64,000 nt of DNA from Taklimakanibacter deserti (GTDB lineage Bacteria > Pseudomonadota > Alphaproteobacteria > Rhizobiales > Aestuariivirgaceae): positions 124,001 through 188,000 of the forward strand of contig QORU01000009.1 in NCBI GenBank assembly GCA_003574785.1, in the 5' to 3' direction. The notes below the pieces were generated by a model that was not told where the DNA came from, made no database searches, and saw only the letters and a list, made by a program, of their open reading frames with translations. A program made the translations under genes and the position numbers. Each line of letters opens with the position of its first letter. Within the stretch, counting starts at the first letter, position 1. Of this stretch, positions 1 to 8,999 are shown piece after piece.

Positions 1-1656
1 CGCGACTTCTCCTGCTGCGTCGTCACCGCCGACTGCCGTCTTCTCGCGACGGCGGAGAGCATACCGATCCATGTGCTGTCCGGCCCGGACCTGATGGCCA
101 AGGCGATGAAGGAGCTGCATCCGGAGCTCAAGCCCGGCGATGCGTTCCTGCACAACTCGCCCTATCACGGCTGCTCGCATGCGGCCGATCTCAGCATCCT
201 GGTGCCGATCTTCGACGGCAAGGGCCGCCACCGCTACACCGCCGTGGTGAAGGCGCATCAGGCCGATATCGGCAACTCGCTGCCGACCACTTACATGGGC
301 GCGGCAAAGGACGTCTATAATGAGGGCGCGCTGATCTTCGCCGCCACCCAGGTTCAGCGCGACTACAAGGACATCGAGGACATCATCCGGCTCTGCCGCT
401 TGCGCATCCGTGTTCCCGACCAATGGTGGGGCGATTATCTGGGCATGGTGGGTGCCGCCCGCATCGCCGAGCGCGAGGTGATCAACCTTGCCGCCGAGAT
501 CGGCTGGGACGAGCTCGACCAGTATGTCGAGGATTGGTTCGAATATTCGGAAACCCTGATGGCGGCGGCCATCAGGAAGCTGCCCGCAGGCAAGGTGACC
601 AAATCCTCCACCCACGATCCGACACCCGGCACGCCCTCCGAGGGGATCAAGATCAATGCGACGGTGACCGTGGACCCGGCGGCGGCGCGCATCACCGTCG
701 ACCTGCGCGACAATATCGATTCGCTGCCCTGCGGCCTCAATGTGAGCGAAGCCTGCACCCGCACGGCCGCGATGATCGGCGTGCTGAACGCCATCCCGGA
801 TGACGTGCCGCGCAATGCCGGCGCTTTCCGGCGCCTCGACATACTTCTGCGCGAGGGCGGAGTCGTCGGCACCCCCAAGCATCCGACAAGCTGCTCGGTG
901 GCGACCACCAATGTCGCGGACCGCATCACCAATCCGGTGCAGACCGCCATTGCCGAGCTCAGTGAACATGCGGGGCAAGCGGAAGCCGGCGCCATCCTGC
1001 CCGGGACCATGGCGGTGGTGTCGGGCGTCGATCCGCGCCGCAACCGCGCCTTCGTCAACCAGCTCTTCGTCGTTCACACCGGCGGCGCCGCGTCGCCGAC
1101 GCAGGATGCCTGGATCACCATCGCGCATGCCGGCAATGCCGGCATGCTCTACCAGGACAGCATCGAGGTGTCGGAGCTGCATTATCCGCTGCGCGTCTAT
1201 GACAAGCGCCTGGTGACCGACACCGAGGGGGCCGGCACCTATAACGGCGCCCCGAGCAGCACGGCCGAATATGGCCCGGTCGACTGCTCGATGGATGTCA
1301 ACTTCGTGTCCGACGGCACTCAGAATCCGCCACGCGGCGTGCGCGGCGGCGGCACGGGCGGCAATGCGCAGCAATATCGCCGTCGGGTGGACGGCACGCT
1401 CGAGCCGCTGCCCGGCGTGACCTCGACCACCCTGGCGCCCGGCGAGCGCATCCTTGCGGTGACCTGCGGCGGCGGCGGCTTCGGCTCGCCGCTCAAACGC
1501 GACCCGCAGCGCGTCGCTCACAATGCCCGAGAAGGATGGATCACGCGCGAGCGCGCGGCGCGCGTCTATGGCGTGGTCCTCGATGAAAAATTCCAGATCA
1601 ATGAGAACGAGACCCGCAGGAAGCGGGCAGAGCTCGCCGAACAGACCGCCCAATAA
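1..1656 (+). CDS. hyuB: Hydantoinase B / 5-oxoprolinase family protein, 5' truncated by window edge
   Basis: The reading frame is open from base 1, so the gene begins upstream of the window; about 551 codons are visible. It matches the HyuB/HydB family (ATP-dependent ring-opening of hydantoins or 5-oxoproline, working with a HyuA subunit). Recognisable family features are the early HNSPYHG stretch, the GGGGFGSP stretch near the C-terminus and a glycine-rich RGVRGGGTGGN segment. The HyuA partner would be expected just upstream, outside the window. The stop lies 29 bp before the solute-binding gene of a liv-type transporter, so enzyme and transporter are probably one operon and the transporter may import the ring substrate. 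Family call is firm; true substrate is unknown. Confidence 0.88.
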   Translation, partial: RDFSCCVVTADCRLLATAESIPIHVLSGPDLMAKAMKELHPELKPGDAFLHNSPYHGCSHAADLSILVPIFDGKGRHRYTAVVKAHQADIGNSLPTTYMGAAKDVYNEGALIFAATQVQRDYKDIEDIIRLCRLRIRVPDQWWGDYLGMVGAARIAEREVINLAAEIGWDELDQYVEDWFEYSETLMAAAIRKLPAGKVTKSSTHDPTPGTPSEGIKINATVTVDPAAARITVDLRDNIDSLPCGLNVSEACTRTAAMIGVLNAIPDDVPRNAGAFRRLDILLREGGVVGTPKHPTSCSVATTNVADRITNPVQTAIAELSEHAGQAEAGAILPGTMAVVSGVDPRRNRAFVNQLFVVHTGGAASPTQDAWITIAHAGNAGMLYQDSIEVSELHYPLRVYDKRLVTDTEGAGTYNGAPSSTAEYGPVDCSMDVNFVSDGTQNPPRGVRGGGTGGNAQQYRRRVDGTLEPLPGVTSTTLAPGERILAVTCGGGGFGSPLKRDPQRVAHNAREGWITRERAARVYGVVLDEKFQINENETRRKRAELAEQTAQ

Positions 1657-1685
1657 ACCCAAGGGAAACGCCAAGGAGTAGTCAG

Positions 1686-2867
1686 ATGAACCTATCATTG
1701 AAGACAGTCGTGCTTGCGCTCGGGGCCCTCGGCACACTCGCCGTGCCGGCCATGGCGGAGGATCCGCTGGTGATCGGCGTCGCCTCCGGACAGACCGGCA
1801 TCCTCTCGCCCTGGGATCTCGGCGGTCGCCGCGGCGCTGAAATCGCCGTCGAAGACATCAATGCGCGCGGCGGCGTACTCGGCCGGCAGCTCAAGCTGGT
1901 GGTCAGCGACACGAAATCCGATCCCTCGCTCGGACCCACGGCGGCATCGGAAGTCATCGCCGAAGGCGCCGAGATGGTCATCGTCGCCTGCGACTACGAC
2001 TTCGCGGCACCCGCCGCGATGACGGCCGGCGGCATGGGCAAGATCGTGTTCTCGACCTGCGCCGCCGATCCCAAATTCGGCGCCCAGGGCATCGGTCCCA
2101 CGGCCTATACGATGTCGCTGGCGACCAATGGCCAGGGCGCGCTTCTGGCGGAGTGGGCGCATGGCCAGAAAGGCTGGAAGACGACCTACATCATGAAGGA
2201 CACCGCGATCGAATATACCAAGTCGCTGTGCGAGCACTTCGAAAGCCGCTGGACGGCGCTCGCCGGGGCCGATTCGATCAAGGGCCGCGATACCTGGAAC
2301 GGCATCAACGACAATTCCATCGCCGGCCAGATCACGCGCATCAAGGAAGTCGCCGGCAGCGTCGACTTCATCATGTGGTGCGGCTTCACCAATAATGGCT
2401 CGGTCCTGCGCCAGCTCCGTTCGGCCGGCGTCGATAATCCGGTCGTCGGCTCCGAATCGATGGACGGCTCGTATTGGCTTGGCGCGGTGCCGAATCTGAG
2501 CAACTACTACATCGCCGTCTATGCCTCGATCTTCGGCAACGACCCCGATCCCAAGATCGAGGCATTCATGAAGCGCTATCAGGAGAAGTTCGGCGAGGCG
2601 GCACCCATGGGCCACGTCATCACCGGCTATAGCGCGGTCGAGGCCTATGCCCGCGCCATCGAAAAGGCCGGCACGGTCGAAAGCGACAAGGTCAAAGCCG
2701 CCCTCGATGCCTTCAAGAACGAAGAATTGCTGATCGGCCCCACCAGCTATGAGCCCGACCTGCATATCAATCTCAATCGTCCGCTGCTGTTGATGCAAAT
2801 GACGGACGGCAAATATACCGCGATCGGCCGGTTCTCGGCGGAACAGGTCGAGCGTCCGAAGTTTTGA
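1686..2867 (+). CDS. ABC transporter substrate-binding protein, branched-chain amino acid (LivK) type
   Basis: A 393-residue periplasmic binding protein of the Peripla_BP_6 family. The N-terminus is a typical signal peptide (basic-hydrophobic run ending about AMAEDP, residues 19-25), followed by VIGVASGQTG, the classic start of the mature LivK fold. A strong ribosome site (AAGGAG) sits upstream of the ATG. It lies between the hydantoinase B gene and the ATPase and permease genes of the same system. Liv-family binding proteins in alphaproteobacteria bind very diverse ligands (amino acids, amides, urea, aromatics), so the neighbouring hydantoinase is the best hint of the ligand. Confidence 0.9.
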   Translation: MNLSLKTVVLALGALGTLAVPAMAEDPLVIGVASGQTGILSPWDLGGRRGAEIAVEDINARGGVLGRQLKLVVSDTKSDPSLGPTAASEVIAEGAEMVIVACDYDFAAPAAMTAGGMGKIVFSTCAADPKFGAQGIGPTAYTMSLATNGQGALLAEWAHGQKGWKTTYIMKDTAIEYTKSLCEHFESRWTALAGADSIKGRDTWNGINDNSIAGQITRIKEVAGSVDFIMWCGFTNNGSVLRQLRSAGVDNPVVGSESMDGSYWLGAVPNLSNYYIAVYASIFGNDPDPKIEAFMKRYQEKFGEAAPMGHVITGYSAVEAYARAIEKAGTVESDKVKAALDAFKNEELLIGPTSYEPDLHINLNRPLLLMQMTDGKYTAIGRFSAEQVERPKF

Positions 2868-2928
2868 TCCCGCACGGGTCGCGGGCCAGGCGGGATATCC
2901 CGCTTGACCAGCCTCTGGAGCCGCCGCA

Positions 2929-3654
2929 ATGACCCAAACGCTCGATGCACGCGACATCAATGTGAGCTTCGGAGGCCTGAAGGTCATCCGCGATGTCAGT
3001 CTGACGGTGAAGAAGGGCGAGATACTGGGGCTGATCGGGCCGAATGGCGCCGGCAAGACCACCTTCGTCAATGTGCTGTCCGGCTTCCAGAAGCCGAACA
3101 GCGGCTCGGTGTCCATGGATAACAACGCCATCACGGCCTGGACGCCGGAACGCCGGGCGCGGGCCGGGCTGGCGCGGACCTTCCAGGCGGTCAGGCTGTT
3201 CAAGGAATTGTCGGTGCTCGACAATGTCCAGGTCGGAGCTCTCGCTTTGGGCCAGTCCCGCGCCGAAGCCCGGCAGAGCGCCTTCGACGTCCTGGACAAG
3301 ACCGGGCTTGCCGGGCAGGCCGAGCAGATCGCCGATACGCTGCCCTATGGCCTGGAGCGCCGCGTCGGCATTGCCCGCGCGCTGGTGATGAAGCCCGAAT
3401 TCGTCATGATGGACGAGCCCGCGGCGGGACTGAGCGAGGCCGAGGCGGAGGAGCTCATGACGCTCATCCGGCAGTTGCGCGACAGCTACAGCTGCGGCGT
3501 CCTCCTGGTCGAGCACAATATGCAGCTCGTCTACAATCTTTGCGAGCGCGTCCAGGTGCTGCTCAGCGGCAGCACCCTCGTCCAGGGCACGCCCAAGGAA
3601 GTGTGGATGCATGACGAGGTCCATCAGGCCTATCTCGGGCGGTCGGCACGATGA
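2929..3654 (+). CDS. livG: ABC transporter ATP-binding protein, LivG type
   Basis: A 241-residue cytoplasmic ATPase. Walker A is GPNGAGKT (about residues 38-45), the signature region is LPYGLERRVGIARAL, the usual LivG variant rather than the canonical LSGGQ, and Walker B is FVMMDEP followed by AAGLSE. It pairs with the LivF-type ATPase that starts 4 bases before its stop (GATGA overlap), indicating translational coupling. It powers import through the two liv-type permeases downstream. Confidence 0.93.
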   Translation: MTQTLDARDINVSFGGLKVIRDVSLTVKKGEILGLIGPNGAGKTTFVNVLSGFQKPNSGSVSMDNNAITAWTPERRARAGLARTFQAVRLFKELSVLDNVQVGALALGQSRAEARQSAFDVLDKTGLAGQAEQIADTLPYGLERRVGIARALVMKPEFVMMDEPAAGLSEAEAEELMTLIRQLRDSYSCGVLLVEHNMQLVYNLCERVQVLLSGSTLVQGTPKEVWMHDEVHQAYLGRSAR

Positions 3655-4400
3655 CGATGCTCGCGGTCACCGATCTTCGCGTCAGCTATGGCGCCATCAA
3701 CGCGCTTCGCGGCGTGTCCCTCGATGTCGCCGAGCAGGAGATCGTTGCTTTGATCGGGCCCAATGGTGCCGGAAAGACGTCCTTGCTGATGGCCATCGCG
3801 GGGATCGTTCCGGTGGCGGGCGGGAGCATCGAACTTGTCGGCCGGTCGATCCTCGGCGAGCCTGCTGAAAAGATCCTGCGCCAGGGCATCTCGGTGGTCC
3901 CGGAGAACCGCGAGATATTCACCAAACTCTCGGTCTGGGAAAACCTGCTGATCGGCGCTACGGCGCGCCGCGATCGCGAACAGGTTGCCCGCGACCTCGA
4001 TCGCGTGACGGCTCTCTTCCCCAAGCTCGCCCAGCGCAGAGGCGATCCAGCCGGGCTGTTCTCGGGCGGGGAGCAGCAGATGCTGGCGATTGCCCGGGCG
4101 ATGATGGCGGCGCCAAAGCTGCTCATGCTCGATGAGCCGTCGCTGGGCCTGGCGCCCATCGTGATCGATGCCGTCTATGACGCCATCCGGCAATTGCGGG
4201 ATTCGGGCGTCACCATCCTTCTCGTCGAGCAGAATGCCGAGCGGGCCCTTTCGGTCGCGGATCGGGCCTATCTGATCTCGACGGGCCGCATCGTGTTCAA
4301 CGGCACATCGGCGGACATCCATTCCAGCGGCAATGTCCATGAGGCCTATTTCGGCCTCAGCAAGGGCAAGGCCGATCGACCGGGCGGAGTTGCGAAATGA
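3651..4400 (+). CDS. livF: ABC transporter ATP-binding protein, LivF type
   Basis: A 249-residue ATPase, second nucleotide-binding subunit of the liv-type importer. Walker A GPNGAGKT, signature SGGEQQMLAIARAM and Walker B LLMLDEPSLGLAP are all present; GLAP after Walker B is typical of LivF. It overlaps the LivG-type gene by 4 bp and the LivH-type gene by 4 bp (ATGA), so the transporter genes are tightly coupled. Confidence 0.93.
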   Translation: MTMLAVTDLRVSYGAINALRGVSLDVAEQEIVALIGPNGAGKTSLLMAIAGIVPVAGGSIELVGRSILGEPAEKILRQGISVVPENREIFTKLSVWENLLIGATARRDREQVARDLDRVTALFPKLAQRRGDPAGLFSGGEQQMLAIARAMMAAPKLLMLDEPSLGLAPIVIDAVYDAIRQLRDSGVTILLVEQNAERALSVADRAYLISTGRIVFNGTSADIHSSGNVHEAYFGLSKGKADRPGGVAK

Positions 4401-5281
4401 GCTATCTTGTCCAGTTCCTCGTCGATGCCATCAGCGTGGGCGGGCTCTATGCGCTCGTCGCCCTCGGCATCGGCCTGATCTTCGGCGTCGTCGGCCTGGT
4501 CAATTTCGCCCATGGCGACTATGTGATGATCGGCACCTATTGCATTCTGCTGATGACCGGGTTCAGCGTGCCGGTCGCCATCGCCTTGACCATCGTCGCC
4601 GTTGCGGCACTGGCCGTCGCATCCGATATCTTCGTCTTCAGACCGGTGCGGACGGCGTCACCCGCGACATTGATGATCGTATCCTTCAGCCTGAGCTATG
4701 CGCTCGAGCACACTTTCGTGATGTCTTTCGGTTCGCTGGCGCGGACCGTCAACTTCCTGCCGGAGATGAGCCGCAATATCGAGATCTTCGGCTTGCGCAT
4801 CGCCGCCGTGAGCCTGCTCCAGATCGGTGCCACCATCGTCCTGACGGCACTTCTCGCGGCAATCATCAAATACACCGCGATCGGCTACCAGATGCGCGCG
4901 GTTTCCGAGAATGTGAAGATGGCGCGGCTCGTCGGTGTCAACACGAACCGCGTGATCATGGCGGCCTTCCTGGCGAGCGCGGTGCTGGCCGCGACGGTAT
5001 CGGTGCTGTTCCTGGCGCAGACCGGCACCACCACGCCGTTCTTCGGCCAGTCGCTGACGATCATCGGCTTTGTCGCCACGGTGATCGGCGGCATGGGCAG
5101 CCTGGTGGGCTGCGCGCTGGGCGGGTTTCTCGTCGGCTTCATCACGACGGCGCTGCAGCTCGCCTTGCCTCCGTCGCTGCAGCCGTTCCGCGAAGCCTTC
5201 GTCTTCGGCGCCGTGATGCTGATGCTGGTCGTGAGGCCGGGTGGATTGATCATGATCCGCACCGCACAAGAGCGCGTGTGA
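4397..5281 (+). CDS. livH: ABC transporter permease, LivH type
   Basis: A 294-residue inner-membrane permease of the BPD_transp_2 family with about eight hydrophobic segments. The N-terminus (DAISVGGLYALVALGIGLIF) and the GLVNFAHGD motif near residues 35-43 are hallmarks of LivH. It overlaps the ATPase gene by 4 bp. With the LivM-type permease it forms the membrane channel of the importer. Confidence 0.93.
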   Translation: MSYLVQFLVDAISVGGLYALVALGIGLIFGVVGLVNFAHGDYVMIGTYCILLMTGFSVPVAIALTIVAVAALAVASDIFVFRPVRTASPATLMIVSFSLSYALEHTFVMSFGSLARTVNFLPEMSRNIEIFGLRIAAVSLLQIGATIVLTALLAAIIKYTAIGYQMRAVSENVKMARLVGVNTNRVIMAAFLASAVLAATVSVLFLAQTGTTTPFFGQSLTIIGFVATVIGGMGSLVGCALGGFLVGFITTALQLALPPSLQPFREAFVFGAVMLMLVVRPGGLIMIRTAQERV

Positions 5282-5283
5282 CG

Positions 5284-6360
5284 ATGGAGCAGGGCAAGAT
5301 GACACGGATCCTCCGGTCCCTTTGGCCGCTCCTCGTGCCGGCGGTGGTCGTGACGGCGCTCGCGATCGTCCTCGCGACGAGCAGCCCCATCATAGCCCGC
5401 GTGGTCACCGACGCGCTGATCAAGATGACGATCGTCATAGGCCTCTACGTCTTCATCGGTCAGAGCGGGATCGTGTCGTTCGGCCATGCCGGCTTCATGG
5501 TGATCGCCGCTTATCTCTCCGCCTGGCTGACCATTCCGCCGCAGTTCAAGAAGATCATCCTGCCGGAGATACCGCTCTGGCTGCAGCAGGTCCAGCTCCA
5601 TCCCGTCTGGGCGGCGCTTGCGGCGACCGTCATTGCCGTCATCCTCGCGCTGATCATCGGCTCGGCGCTGATGCGCCTCGCCGGCATCGCCGCCTCGATC
5701 GCGACCTTCGCCTTCCTCAATGTCGTCGTCGTGATCTACAACAACTGGACGTCTTGGACGAAGGGCACGGCTTCGCTCGTCGGACTGCCGGTCTATGTCG
5801 GCCCCTATACGGCGCTTGCCGTCGTGATCGCCGCCATGATCGTCGCCTTCGTCTTCCAGTCGTCGCGCTGGGGGATGATGCTCAGGGCCACGCGCGAAGA
5901 CCCAGTCGCGGCGCGCGCCGCCGGCGTCTCCGTGGTGCGCATGCGGCTCGTCGGGTTCATCGTCAGCGTGGCGATCGTCGCCGTCGGCGGCCTCTTGCAG
6001 GGCCATTTCAGCGGTGCGCTCACGACATCGGCCAATCTCTACCTCAATCTCACCTTCCTCACCCTCACCATGCTGATCGTCGGCGGCATGCGGAGCCTCG
6101 CCGGCGCCGTCAGCGGGGTGATATTGGTCGCGGCCGTTTCCGAAATCCTGCGGCAGCTCGAGCGCGGCATATCGCTCTTGGGGATCGACGTCACCGCACC
6201 TTCGGGCTTCGGCCAGGTCGCGCTCGGCATCATTCTGCTTCTGGTTCTGCTGCTGCGGCCGCGCGGGCTCTTCGCCGGGCGCGACATCCCATTCCCCGAG
6301 AGCTGGTTCGGTTCGACCGCGGCCCACGTCCGACATGAAAGAAAGGGTGGCTATCTGTGA
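5284..6360 (+). CDS. livM: ABC transporter permease, LivM type
   Basis: A 358-residue permease of the BPD_transp_2 family. The open frame reaches back to 4333, but the upstream part is the shadow of the LivH gene; I chose the ATG two bases after the LivH stop. Characteristic features are GQSGIVSFGHAGFM (about residues 60-73) and the LRATREDPVAARAAGV cytoplasmic loop found in LivM. A second ATG six codons in (5299) is a possible alternative start. The stop overlaps the GTG of the next gene (GTGA). Confidence 0.9.
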   Translation: MEQGKMTRILRSLWPLLVPAVVVTALAIVLATSSPIIARVVTDALIKMTIVIGLYVFIGQSGIVSFGHAGFMVIAAYLSAWLTIPPQFKKIILPEIPLWLQQVQLHPVWAALAATVIAVILALIIGSALMRLAGIAASIATFAFLNVVVVIYNNWTSWTKGTASLVGLPVYVGPYTALAVVIAAMIVAFVFQSSRWGMMLRATREDPVAARAAGVSVVRMRLVGFIVSVAIVAVGGLLQGHFSGALTTSANLYLNLTFLTLTMLIVGGMRSLAGAVSGVILVAAVSEILRQLERGISLLGIDVTAPSGFGQVALGIILLLVLLLRPRGLFAGRDIPFPESWFGSTAAHVRHERKGGYL

Positions 6361-7157
6361 ATATCGAAATGAACGGGCGCAAGGTCGTCGTGACGGCGGG
6401 CGGCAGCGGCATCGGGCGCGTGATCGCGAATGCTTTTGCGAAGTCGGGGGCAAGTGTCGCCACATGCGACATCGATCCGGCATGTGCCACGGCCCAGGAC
6501 ATGTCTGCGGCCATCCGCTGCTGGCAGGCCGATATCGGCGAACCGGAGTCCGCCGGGCGCTTCATGACCGAGGCGATAAGCTGGCTGGACGGCATCGACG
6601 TCCTCATCAACAATGCCGGCGTCTCGGGCCCGACCAAACCCGTGGAAGAGATCACCGACGATGAGTGGCGGCGGACCATGGAGGTCAATGTCAATGGCCA
6701 ATTCTATTGCGTCCGCGCCGCCGTCCCGGTCATGAAGGCGCAGAAAGCGGGCGTCATCCTCAACATCTCCTCGACCGCCGGCCGCATGGGCATGCCGCGG
6801 CGCTCGGTCTATTCGGCGTCGAAATATGCGGTGCGGGGTTTTACCGATGTTCTTGCCGTCGAGCTTGGCGATCATAATATACGGGTCAACGCCATCCTGC
6901 CGGGTGTCGTCAATGGGACGCGGGTCCGGCGGGTTCTGGCCGAACAGGCCCAAGTCGTGGGGCAAACGCTCGAGGAATACATGCCGCGAATCCTGCATAA
7001 TGTGTCGATGCACACCGCGGTCGAAGCGGAAGACGTCGCCAATATGGCGCTTTTCCTCGCCTCCGACGGCGCCCGCTTCGTGAGCGGGCAGTCGATCGGG
7101 GTCTGCGGCAATTTCGAAAGCTACCGCGGTCCCCTGACGATCGGACAGGGCAAGTGA
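6357..7157 (+). CDS. Short-chain dehydrogenase/reductase (SDR) 1
   Basis: A 266-residue NAD(P)-dependent oxidoreductase of the classical SDR family. The cofactor motif is a variant, TAGGSGIG, instead of TGxxxGIG; the NNAG motif and catalytic S...YSASK (about residues 142-158) are intact. The GTG start overlaps the LivM stop by 4 bp, and the stop overlaps the next SDR, so it is in the liv-type operon. Likely oxidises a hydroxyl intermediate of the imported compound; the specific substrate cannot be read from sequence. Confidence 0.88.
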   Translation: MNIEMNGRKVVVTAGGSGIGRVIANAFAKSGASVATCDIDPACATAQDMSAAIRCWQADIGEPESAGRFMTEAISWLDGIDVLINNAGVSGPTKPVEEITDDEWRRTMEVNVNGQFYCVRAAVPVMKAQKAGVILNISSTAGRMGMPRRSVYSASKYAVRGFTDVLAVELGDHNIRVNAILPGVVNGTRVRRVLAEQAQVVGQTLEEYMPRILHNVSMHTAVEAEDVANMALFLASDGARFVSGQSIGVCGNFESYRGPLTIGQGK

Positions 7158-7921
7158 GCGGCGGACCGTTCGACCTGACCGGACGCCGCGCCTTCGTCTC
7201 CGGCGCTTCGCGCGGGATCGGCCGGGCCATTTCCCAGGCGCTCAATGCCGCCGGAGCCATGACGGTGCTGTGCGGCCGCGATCGCGGCGAGCTTGAAAGA
7301 ACGCGCCTATCATTACCGAATCCGCATATCGGATCGGAAATCCTGGAACTGGACGTGGCCCACGAGGATCTCGTCGCCGCCTGGTTCGATGCGGAAAGAG
7401 CGCAGAACACAAGTCCGGACATCGTTGTCAACAATGCCGGCATCATCGATCGCAGCCCGCTGTTCGACAGCACGAGCGATGGATGGCGGCGCGTCCTCGA
7501 CGTCAATCTCAACGCTGCCTATGTGGTGTCGCGCGAAGCGGCCCGCGGGATGGTGGCCAGCAAGCATGGCCGCATCATCATGATCGCTTCGATCCTGGGC
7601 CTGCAAGGCAAGCGGGCCGCTCTGGCCTATACCGCCAGCAAGCATGGCGTGATCGGACTGGCGCGGGCGCTCGCCGCCGAGCTCGGCTCCGACGGCATCA
7701 CCGTCAACGCCATCTGCCCGGGTTATATCAAGACCGAGATCAACCTGTCGCTGCAGAACGACGCGGACTTCGATGCCAAGGTCAGGTCGAAGACGCCGGC
7801 CGGCCGCTGGGGAATGCCGGACGAGGTTGCGCATGCGGTGGTCTTCCTGGCGTCGGGGGCCGCGGGCTATGTCAACGGCCATGCCCTGGTCGTCGACGGC
7901 GGCATGACCGGGACACACTGA
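7154..7921 (+). CDS. Short-chain dehydrogenase/reductase (SDR) 2, gluconate-5-dehydrogenase-like
   Basis: A 255-residue classical SDR: VSGASRGIGRA cofactor motif, NNAG, catalytic AYTASK and the C-terminal VDGGMTG. The overall pattern (DLTGRRAFVSGASRGIG, SILGLQGKRAALAYTASK) is that of the gluconate 5-dehydrogenase/FabG-like group. GTG start overlapping the preceding gene by 4 bp; last gene of the operon and convergent, 6 bp apart, with the CBS gene. Confidence 0.87.
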   Translation: MSGGPFDLTGRRAFVSGASRGIGRAISQALNAAGAMTVLCGRDRGELERTRLSLPNPHIGSEILELDVAHEDLVAAWFDAERAQNTSPDIVVNNAGIIDRSPLFDSTSDGWRRVLDVNLNAAYVVSREAARGMVASKHGRIIMIASILGLQGKRAALAYTASKHGVIGLARALAAELGSDGITVNAICPGYIKTEINLSLQNDADFDAKVRSKTPAGRWGMPDEVAHAVVFLASGAAGYVNGHALVVDGGMTGTH

Positions 7922-7927
7922 CCAGTC

Positions 7928-8365
7928 TCAGTGGTAGCCCAGTCCCGCCACGTAGTCGGAGAGCATGCGCTCCTGATATCGCTCCTGCTCGAAGAGCGCT
8001 TTCATGGCGTCGCGGATATCGAGAATGCCGATGGGTATCGAGTCCCTACCGAGGATCGGCATGTTCTGGAGCCGCCGCTCCGCCATGGTCTGCCAGACGG
8101 CGTAGACCTCGTCCTCGGGCGTGCAGGCGACGATGTCCCGGCTCATGAGAGCCGCTACCGATGACCTGGCCGGGTCCCGGTGTGCCAGGTGGCGGACGAG
8201 ATCGGACTTGCTGAGCACCCCCGCCGCCTTGCCGTTCCCGCCGCAGACGATGACCAATCCTATTCCAGGATGGGAAAGCAAATGAGCGGCAGCCTGCAGC
8301 GTCGCATCCATGTCGATCACCCTGAGGCGATCCGATGTCAGAGGGATGAGCTGTTCGATGCGCAT
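7928..8365 (-). CDS. CBS-domain protein
   Basis: A 145-residue protein made of a tandem CBS pair: residues about 5-60 (MDATLQAAAHLLSHPGIG) and about 70-125 (MSRDIVACTPEDEVYAVW, with MPILGRD and GILDIRDAM). Such stand-alone CBS proteins bind adenine nucleotides and act as energy or redox sensors. The open frame continues far upstream to 9010, but that part is a shadow of the AhpD-like gene; the ATG at 8365 precedes the family-typical start. It lies downstream of the AhpD-like gene across a strong hairpin. Confidence 0.85.
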   Translation of the reverse strand: MRIEQLIPLTSDRLRVIDMDATLQAAAHLLSHPGIGLVIVCGGNGKAAGVLSKSDLVRHLAHRDPARSSVAALMSRDIVACTPEDEVYAVWQTMAERRLQNMPILGRDSIPIGILDIRDAMKALFEQERYQERMLSDYVAGLGYH

Positions 8366-8400
8366 GTCGATTTCCTCAAGGCCCGTCACCCGTGAAGAAC

Positions 8401-8439
8401 CGGTCGAGGTGGAGCCGGGGAGGAGCACCACCTCGACCG
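8401..8439 (-). terminator. GC-rich hairpin between AhpD-like and CBS genes
   Basis: A perfect 12-bp stem (8401-8412 CGGTCGAGGTGG with 8428-8439) around a 15-nt loop. It lies 10 bp after the AhpD-like stop and 35 bp before the CBS start. There is no long T run, so it may be an attenuator or mRNA-stability hairpin rather than a full terminator. Confidence 0.6.
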
Positions 8440-8448
8440 CTGTCGGCG

Positions 8449-8976
8449 TCAGCTGAGCGCCGCTTTGTCCAGGCCGTACTTGGCGTCCATCGAACCCGGA
8501 ACGGTCCTGAAGCCGATATTGAGGCGGTTCCAGGAATTGTTCGCGACGATGATGAAGGACAGATCCGAGGTCTCCTTGTCGGAGAGCTGGGTGCGAACGC
8601 GCTCGTAAATATCGTCCGGAACGCCCTCGACGGGAAGCCTGGTGAGAACTTCCGTCCAGGCCAGCGCCGCGCGCTCGCGCGGGGTGAACAAGGTCGACTC
8701 CCGCCAGGCAGCGAGGTGGTAAAGCCTGAGTTCGCGCTCGCCATGGATCTTGGCCTGCTTGACATGCATGTCGAGACAGAAGCTGCAGCCATTGATCTGC
8801 GCGGTCCTGATCGCGACCAGGTCGAGGATCGATTCCTCGATCGCGCCCTGCTTGGCCACCAGGATCAGCTCGGTGAGCTTCTTGGCGAACTCGGGAGATT
8901 GCGCGAAATAGTTTACGCGCGGCCCGGCGGCATTTCCCGGCGGCGGTTGCACTGGTGACTTCGTATGCACATTCAT
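8449..8976 (-). CDS. Carboxymuconolactone decarboxylase / AhpD-family protein
   Basis: A 175-residue protein of the CMD/AhpD superfamily. The peroxidase-type CxxC with downstream histidine is present (NGCSFCLDMH, about residues 69-78), and the helix starting ERAALAWTE is family-typical. Known members are alkylhydroperoxidase-like or decarboxylating enzymes. I chose the internal ATG at 8976, preceded by AAGGAAAAGAG, over an ATG at 9003 that would overlap the cupin gene. It follows the cupin gene on the same strand. Confidence 0.85.
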   Translation of the reverse strand: MNVHTKSPVQPPPGNAAGPRVNYFAQSPEFAKKLTELILVAKQGAIEESILDLVAIRTAQINGCSFCLDMHVKQAKIHGERELRLYHLAAWRESTLFTPRERAALAWTEVLTRLPVEGVPDDIYERVRTQLSDKETSDLSFIIVANNSWNRLNIGFRTVPGSMDAKYGLDKAALS

Positions 8977-8999
8977 GGTCTCTTTTCCTTGGGTCGAGA

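Noticed and set aside
1695..3299. Long minus-strand open frames opposite the liv-type genes
   Set aside because: Very common in GC-rich coding DNA; composition is low-complexity and the plus-strand genes have clear family motifs.
4333..5283. In-frame 5' extension of the LivM-type gene to a 675-residue protein
   Set aside because: The extension is the out-of-frame shadow of the LivH-type gene, is arginine-rich with no family features, and a proper ATG lies at 5284 two bases after the LivH stop.
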